A stretch of 64,000 nucleotides of DNA from Oscillospiraceae bacterium (GTDB lineage Bacteria; Bacillota; Clostridia; Oscillospirales; Ruminococcaceae). A model generated the notes under the pieces. The model was not told where the DNA came from and made no database searches. It saw only the letters and a list, made by a program, of their open reading frames with translations. The translations under genes were made by a program, and so were the position numbers. The DNA is taken from assembly GCA_021199855.1 (NCBI GenBank), contig JAJQHD010000048.1, positions 26,501 through 90,500 on the forward strand, read 5' to 3'. Of this stretch, positions 61,653-64,000 are shown one piece after another (positions within the stretch are counted from its first letter, which is position 1; each line of letters opens with the position of its first letter).

Positions 61653-63310
61653 CAGACTATAGATTAAATGGTGTATTGAACGACTGGGAGCTTACAAGCT
61701 GTATCGGGCAGGGAGCCTTTGGCACAGTTTATGAAGCGATAAACTCCAAGTCGGTCAGATCCGCAATAAAAATAATCAGCATTCCGGCTTCAAATGAAGA
61801 GGGAAGAGTTCTTCTCGACACAGGTGATGAGAAAATCAGAGCCGAGCTTTCCGACGTTGTAAATAGCCTCTCTTCCGAGCTCACCCGTATAATAGGCATT
61901 CAGCACAGCCCAAATATAGCCAGCGTTTACAATTTCAAAGTGATTGAGAACAACGGTTCATTCGGCTGGAATGTGATAATCCGGATGGAGCTTCTCACAT
62001 CGCTGAACTCGTATATGGTCGCACACCGCCTCACCCAGCCTGAAATTATCAAGCTTGGCATTGACGCCTGCAATGCCCTCAATTCCTACAGCCAGATCTG
62101 CTCCTCGGGTCATGGCGACATCAAGCCGGAGAACATCTTTGTGGACGGCTATGGCAATTTCAAGCTAGGAGATTTCGGCATTTCCCTCATCCTTAAAAAC
62201 CGAATCGGCGATTTGCCGCAAAAGGATTCCATGAGCTATATGGCGCCCGAAGTGATGAGAGGCAAAAAATATGACACAAGAGCTGATATCTATTCTCTCG
62301 GAGTCCTTCTCTACCGCCTTCTGAATTTCAACCGTCTCCCGCTTCTTGATGTCGGCAAGCAGATCATAAGTCCGAAAGAGAGGCAGAATGCCGTTAACCG
62401 CAGACTTATGGGCGAGAAGCTCCCTGCACCGGCTGAGGCTTCGCCAGAGCTTTCTGAAATCATATTGCAGGCATGTGCCTTTAACCCTGAAGACAGGTTT
62501 GTTACCGCAACCGCCTTCAAAAATGCTCTTGAATCAATCAGTGGTCTTGAACCCAGAAAGGAAGCGGTTTCAACGCCGTCAGTAAACCTAAGCAACAACA
62601 TTCCAGTCACTCAGAACGAAGATGAAACCATGTCCGTAAGAAGACCGGATGGAGCAGTGAACAAGCCGTCCCGCAACCAAAACAGTTATTCATTCGATAT
62701 GGGGAATCAACAGCAGGAAGCAAAAACTGATTCTCCATACGATCAATACACCTATGGCAAGAGCCTCTATGAAGTCGGAATGTATCCTGAAGCACTGAAG
62801 CAACTGAGGTCAGCGGCGGCAAACGGCGTAGATGAGGCAAAGTATCTTATCGGCAGATGCTACTATCGTGGATACGGCGTGCCGGTTGACTATTCCGACG
62901 CTGTTTTCTGGTTCAAGGAAGCCGCCCTTTCTGAGCTTGCTCCGGCACAGTATTCGGTGGGAATATGCTACTACTACGGTCAGGGAGTGGAGCAGGACTG
63001 TTCCGAAGCCATAAGGTGGTTTGCGAAAGCTGCGGTAAGCGGCTATGCTCCGGCGGAGTATTCCTTGGGCGAATGCTACTACAGCGGCATTGGTGTCGGC
63101 AAGAACTATGAAAAAGCTGTCGCCTGGGCGAGGCGAGCTGCCGACAAAGGCTATTCCAAAGCCCAGAATGCCCTCGGCATCTGCTATTACAGCGGACAGG
63201 GAGTAGAGAAAAATCTCCCCGAAGCCGCCCGCTGGTTCCGTCTAGCCGCCCAGAACGGCAACAAATACGCCCAATCCCAGCTCGACGAGCTCACAAAGCT
63301 TGGATATTAA
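61649..63310 (+). CDS. Ser/Thr protein kinase with C-terminal Sel1-like repeats
   Basis: 553 residues. Kinase domain about 12-295: Gly-loop GQGAFGTVY (20-28), AIKI lysine, catalytic Asp157 in GHGDIKPEN, DFG Asp175, MAPEV; HGD replaces HRD, as in some bacterial kinases without activation-loop control. A polar linker (~300-360) leads to five Sel1-like repeats with the AAANG...A...LGxCYYxGxGV pattern (about 365-545). No membrane segment and no PASTA domains, so it differs from PrkC and should be cytosolic, with the Sel1 solenoid as a protein docking surface. Substrates unknown. Confidence 0.9.
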   Translation: MTDYRLNGVLNDWELTSCIGQGAFGTVYEAINSKSVRSAIKIISIPASNEEGRVLLDTGDEKIRAELSDVVNSLSSELTRIIGIQHSPNIASVYNFKVIENNGSFGWNVIIRMELLTSLNSYMVAHRLTQPEIIKLGIDACNALNSYSQICSSGHGDIKPENIFVDGYGNFKLGDFGISLILKNRIGDLPQKDSMSYMAPEVMRGKKYDTRADIYSLGVLLYRLLNFNRLPLLDVGKQIISPKERQNAVNRRLMGEKLPAPAEASPELSEIILQACAFNPEDRFVTATAFKNALESISGLEPRKEAVSTPSVNLSNNIPVTQNEDETMSVRRPDGAVNKPSRNQNSYSFDMGNQQQEAKTDSPYDQYTYGKSLYEVGMYPEALKQLRSAAANGVDEAKYLIGRCYYRGYGVPVDYSDAVFWFKEAALSELAPAQYSVGICYYYGQGVEQDCSEAIRWFAKAAVSGYAPAEYSLGECYYSGIGVGKNYEKAVAWARRAADKGYSKAQNALGICYYSGQGVEKNLPEAARWFRLAAQNGNKYAQSQLDELTKLGY

Positions 63311-63348
63311 AAATCGCATTAAAATCACAATTTTCGGAGGGAATTTCA

Positions 63349-64000
63349 ATGAAAAAGCTACTAACTATTATGATAGGCATAGTGATGATCATGACCGTTT
63401 TCGCTTCTTGTGGCAAAACAGAAGAACCCTTGACCTCGGCAGAACTCTTAGACCTCAGTGAGAAGTATCTTCTCGACCTTGACTATGAGCAGGCTATCAT
63501 TTACTTCAATCAGGTTATAGAAGTAGAACCCCGCAACTCCCGCGCCTATATGGGTGCGGCAGAAGCCTATCTCGGCTTAGGCGACGCTGAAAGTGCAATC
63601 AATATTCTCAAGACGGCTCTCAATGTCTTCACCGATGACGAAGACGTCAAAATTGAGCTTCTCGAAATGCTTATAGAAATCGAACCCATCACGGCTGAGT
63701 GGTACCTGAGTTTGGCACAGATATACATAAATCAAGGCAACACAGATAAAGCTATTGAGATTTTGGAGCAGGGCATAGTGAACGCAAGCGATACTGCCGA
63801 AATAGAGGTGGTTCTTGCGGGACTGCAGAATAGCTCGACGGAAGAAGATGAAACGCCTGAAGAGCCTGAGGAAGAAGTTGAGCCGGTATTTGTGACGACG
63901 GCGGAATACTATTACTATTCCGATGGAAGCATTGCTTCAAGCAGGGAATACGAATACGACACTAACGGAAACCAAACAAAGTATGTTGTCTATAATTCCG
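63349..64000 (+). CDS. TPR lipoprotein, 5' part
   Basis: At least 217 residues, cut by the right edge. Lipoprotein signal MKKLLTIMIGIVMIMTVFAS with the lipid-modified Cys in ASCGK, then three TPR-like helical repeats (YEQAIIYFNQVIEVEPRNSR, YLGLGDAESAINILKTAL, YINQGNTDKAIEILEQGI), an acidic linker (EEDETPEEPEEEVEP) and the start of a Tyr-rich region that resembles YD/RHS-like repeats (YEYDTNGNQTKY). Ribosome site TCGGAGGG. It follows the kinase by 38 bp on the same strand, so it may be an outer-surface partner or substrate-linked component. Confidence 0.8.
   Translation, partial: MKKLLTIMIGIVMIMTVFASCGKTEEPLTSAELLDLSEKYLLDLDYEQAIIYFNQVIEVEPRNSRAYMGAAEAYLGLGDAESAINILKTALNVFTDDEDVKIELLEMLIEIEPITAEWYLSLAQIYINQGNTDKAIEILEQGIVNASDTAEIEVVLAGLQNSSTEEDETPEEPEEEVEPVFVTTAEYYYYSDGSIASSREYEYDTNGNQTKYVVYNS

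Overview
The window reads as chromosome of an anaerobic, low-to-mid GC Gram-positive bacterium of the class Clostridia, most likely an Oscillospiraceae/Ruminococcaceae-type gut organism. This is inferred from gene content and order: xpaC-telA, cdaA-cdaR, hprK-php-murB-rapZ-whiA-dnaE, recJ-relA-MBL-hemZ, a Spo0A-type DNA-binding domain, SipW-type signal peptidase, strong Shine-Dalgarno sequences (AGGAGG-like) and sigma-A promoters with 17-bp spacers. No phage, insertion sequence, CRISPR array, tRNA or rRNA was recognised.

Layout. 1-7.3 kb (minus strand): 5' part of a phosphoglucomutase-type enzyme, the telA/xpaC pair, a YifB/ComM Mg-chelatase-like ATPase, and an orphan VirD4/TraG-like ATPase (frame broken at an A7 run) behind an AAA+-like protein without a P-loop. 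7.5-14.2 kb (plus): fused IspDF, a DUF3343 protein with a cysteine desulfurase, the c-di-AMP cyclase CdaA with its regulator CdaR, and a flavoprotein. 14.2-22.5 kb (minus): Ca-type P-ATPase, flavin reductase, PRPP synthetase, and potABCD polyamine transport. 22.8-34.1 kb (plus): a dense wall/regulation/replication operon murD-GNAT-C-S lyase-hprK-php-murB-rapZ-whiA-dnaE. 34.1-36.4 kb: a GH26 mannanase lipoprotein and an SGNH esterase. 36.5-45.2 kb: recJ, relA, metallo-hydrolase, hemZ, a TIM-barrel isomerase and an RNA m5U methyltransferase.

45.2-64 kb is accessory and holds the most interesting material. A small orphan protein carries a Spo0A C-terminal DNA-binding domain without a receiver. 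A AAA-ATPase/PD-(D/E)XK protein follows. Then comes a roughly 12-kb surface-protein locus: a strong promoter, a hairpin-rich leader, a SipW-type signal peptidase and at least six secreted proteins with SipW-cognate signal peptides. Four of these (one split by a frameshift) fuse a TasA/camelysin-like module (shared YEI[VI]PGxSxxKDP motif) to right-handed beta-helix domains, one is a small TasA-like protein with an acidic tail, and one is a membrane-anchored Glu/Pro/Asp-rich stalk. The simplest reading is that SipW processes this set of paralogous surface or matrix proteins, comparable in logic to Bacillus tapA-sipW-tasA but with beta-helix adhesin-like cargo. Downstream are a terminator, a cluster of five consecutive RNA helices (candidate structured RNA), an inverted-repeat leader, and a PP2C phosphatase / Ser-Thr kinase-Sel1 / TPR lipoprotein gene set that may form a phospho-signalling module.
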